Notes under the pieces: model-generated
Told to the model about the DNA's origin: nothing
Databases searched by the model: none
What the model saw: the letters and a program-made list of their open reading frames with translations, nothing else
Program-made: the position numbers and the translations under genes
Assembly (NCBI GenBank): GCA_028869395.1
Contig: JAGWSE010000292.1
Span: 1 to 10,127 of the forward strand
Origin: Alphaproteobacteria bacterium
GTDB lineage: Bacteria > Pseudomonadota > Alphaproteobacteria > Caulobacterales > Caulobacteraceae
Length of the DNA: 10,127 nt
Direction of reading: 5' to 3'
Part shown: positions 9,219 to 10,127 of the stretch, one piece after another
Layout: the number at the start of each line of letters is the position of its first letter
Numbering within the stretch: position 1 is the first letter of the stretch

Positions 9219-10127
9219 GTGAGCCTGGACCCCAAAGACTGGACCTCGGTCCGCGAACAGGCGCGACGGATGCTGGACGCCCTCTTCGACCACCTGGAGA
9301 GCCTCCCCGATCAGCCGGTGTGGCAGGCCCCGCCCGACGCCCTGCGCGCCCGCTTCCGCGAGCCCCTGCCGCGCGACGGCGCCCCGCTCGCCGAGCTTCA
9401 CGCGGTCTTCGAAACCGCCATCCGGCCCTACTCCAGCGGCAACGGCCACCCCGGTTTCATGGGCTGGGTGCAGGGCGGCGGGACGGTTGCGGGCCTCCTG
9501 GGCGAGATGCTGGCCGCCGGCCTCAACGCCAACCTCGGCGGGCGCGACCACATGGCGCTGGAGGTCGAGCAGCAGATCGCAGCCTGGACCCGCGAGATCT
9601 TCGGCTTCCCGCAGGACGCCACGGGGCTGTTCCTCACCGGCGCCAGCCAGGCGAACTTCCTGGCCGTGCTGATCGCCCGGCGCCGGACGCTGGGCGCCGC
9701 CGTCCGCCACGCCGGCGTGAACCAGGCCGAGGCGCCGCTCACCGCCTACGCCTCCAGGGCGGTCCACGGCTGCGTCGGGCGCGCCATGGACATGGCGGGG
9801 CTCGGCGCGGGCCAGTTGCGCCTCGTCCCCACCGACGCGCACGGGCGCATGGTCCCCAAGGTGCTGAAGGCCGCCATCGCCGCCGACCGGGCGGCCGGCG
9901 CCCGGCCCTTCCTGGTGGTCGGCACGGCCGGAACCGTCGACATCGGCGCCATCGATCCTCTCGACGCGCTCGCCGACGTCGCGGCGCTCGAGGACCTGCA
10001 CTTCCACGTGGACGGGGCGCTGGGCGCGCTGGGCGTCCTCTCGCCCGCCCTTGCGCCGAAGTTCGCCGGCCTGCAGCGCGCCGACAGCCTCGCCTTCGAC
10101 TGGCACAAGTGGGGCCAGGCCCCCTAC
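9219..10127 (+). CDS. Group II PLP-dependent decarboxylase (aromatic-amino-acid/tyrosine decarboxylase-like), 3' end outside window
   Basis: The first 303 residues are present. GTG at 9219 is preceded by a good ribosome site, GGAGG at 9207-9211 with 7 bases of spacing. The sequence follows the fold type I decarboxylase family: GHPGFMGWVQGG near 70-80, LTGASQANFLAVLIARR, the PLP-stacking His183 in AVHGCVGRA, GTAGTVDIGAIDPL, Asp265 in HVDGALGAL, and the PLP lysine Lys297 in DWHKWGQ. The family removes the carboxyl group from aromatic amino acids, glutamate or related substrates to give amines. Most members read HVDAAWGG where this one has HVDGALGA, a change next to the cofactor that may point to an unusual substrate. 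Substrate cannot be assigned. It is transcribed divergently from the flaG-like gene across a 209-base gap. Confidence 0.88.
   Translation, partial: MSLDPKDWTSVREQARRMLDALFDHLESLPDQPVWQAPPDALRARFREPLPRDGAPLAELHAVFETAIRPYSSGNGHPGFMGWVQGGGTVAGLLGEMLAAGLNANLGGRDHMALEVEQQIAAWTREIFGFPQDATGLFLTGASQANFLAVLIARRRTLGAAVRHAGVNQAEAPLTAYASRAVHGCVGRAMDMAGLGAGQLRLVPTDAHGRMVPKVLKAAIAADRAAGARPFLVVGTAGTVDIGAIDPLDALADVAALEDLHFHVDGALGALGVLSPALAPKFAGLQRADSLAFDWHKWGQAPY

Overview
The window is high-GC chromosomal DNA, most likely from a member of the Caulobacteraceae (Caulobacter/Phenylobacterium type). The clues are the run grxC, nitrilase-family amidase, DUF1178 gene, a TTAA-N7-TTAA (CtrA-type) box in front of a flagellar flaG-like gene, GANTC (CcrM-type) sites, and bipartite hairpin repeats of a kind common between genes in this group. 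The genus is an inference. Most of the window is ordinary core-genome content. I found no phage, CRISPR, tRNA or rRNA, and no convincing new multi-gene system.

Layout, left to right. The 3' end of glutaredoxin 3 (3-140, +) is followed by a 150-bp bipartite hairpin repeat. Next come a nitrilase-superfamily amidase (308-1123, +) and a DUF1178 gene (1136-1564, +). A complete IS5-family insertion sequence (1565-2415) follows, with 17-bp terminal inverted repeats and a CTAG duplication. Its transposase is split into two minus-strand frames joined by a -1 shift. Beyond it is a minus-strand TerB/DnaJ-domain (DjlA-like) gene (2416-3111). A divergent gene encodes a full-length 5-oxoprolinase (3171-6776, +) that carries a 94-bp palindromic repeat in frame inside its coding sequence. 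Then come a small exported protein of unknown function (6811-7470, +), a convergent PLP aminotransferase (7474-8637, -) and a flaG-like gene upstream of it on the same strand (8704-9009, -). A divergent group II PLP-dependent decarboxylase (9219 to the window end, +) closes the window, cut off just after its catalytic lysine.

How the genes fit together. grxC, the Nit-type amidase and 5-oxoprolinase can all be read as housekeeping around glutathione and gamma-glutamyl metabolism, but their proximity is only suggestive. The flaG-like gene has its own candidate CtrA-controlled promoter, which may read through into the aminotransferase. The rest looks like independent housekeeping genes.

The most noteworthy points are structural. 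The IS sits exactly on a CTAG that was the shared, overlapping stop codon of two convergent genes, and the target duplication restored both stops. A REP-like palindrome has been domesticated as about 32 residues of linker between the two halves of 5-oxoprolinase. CtrA and CcrM type sites mark the flaG/decarboxylase intergenic region, and GANTC sites are clustered in the IS promoter end.
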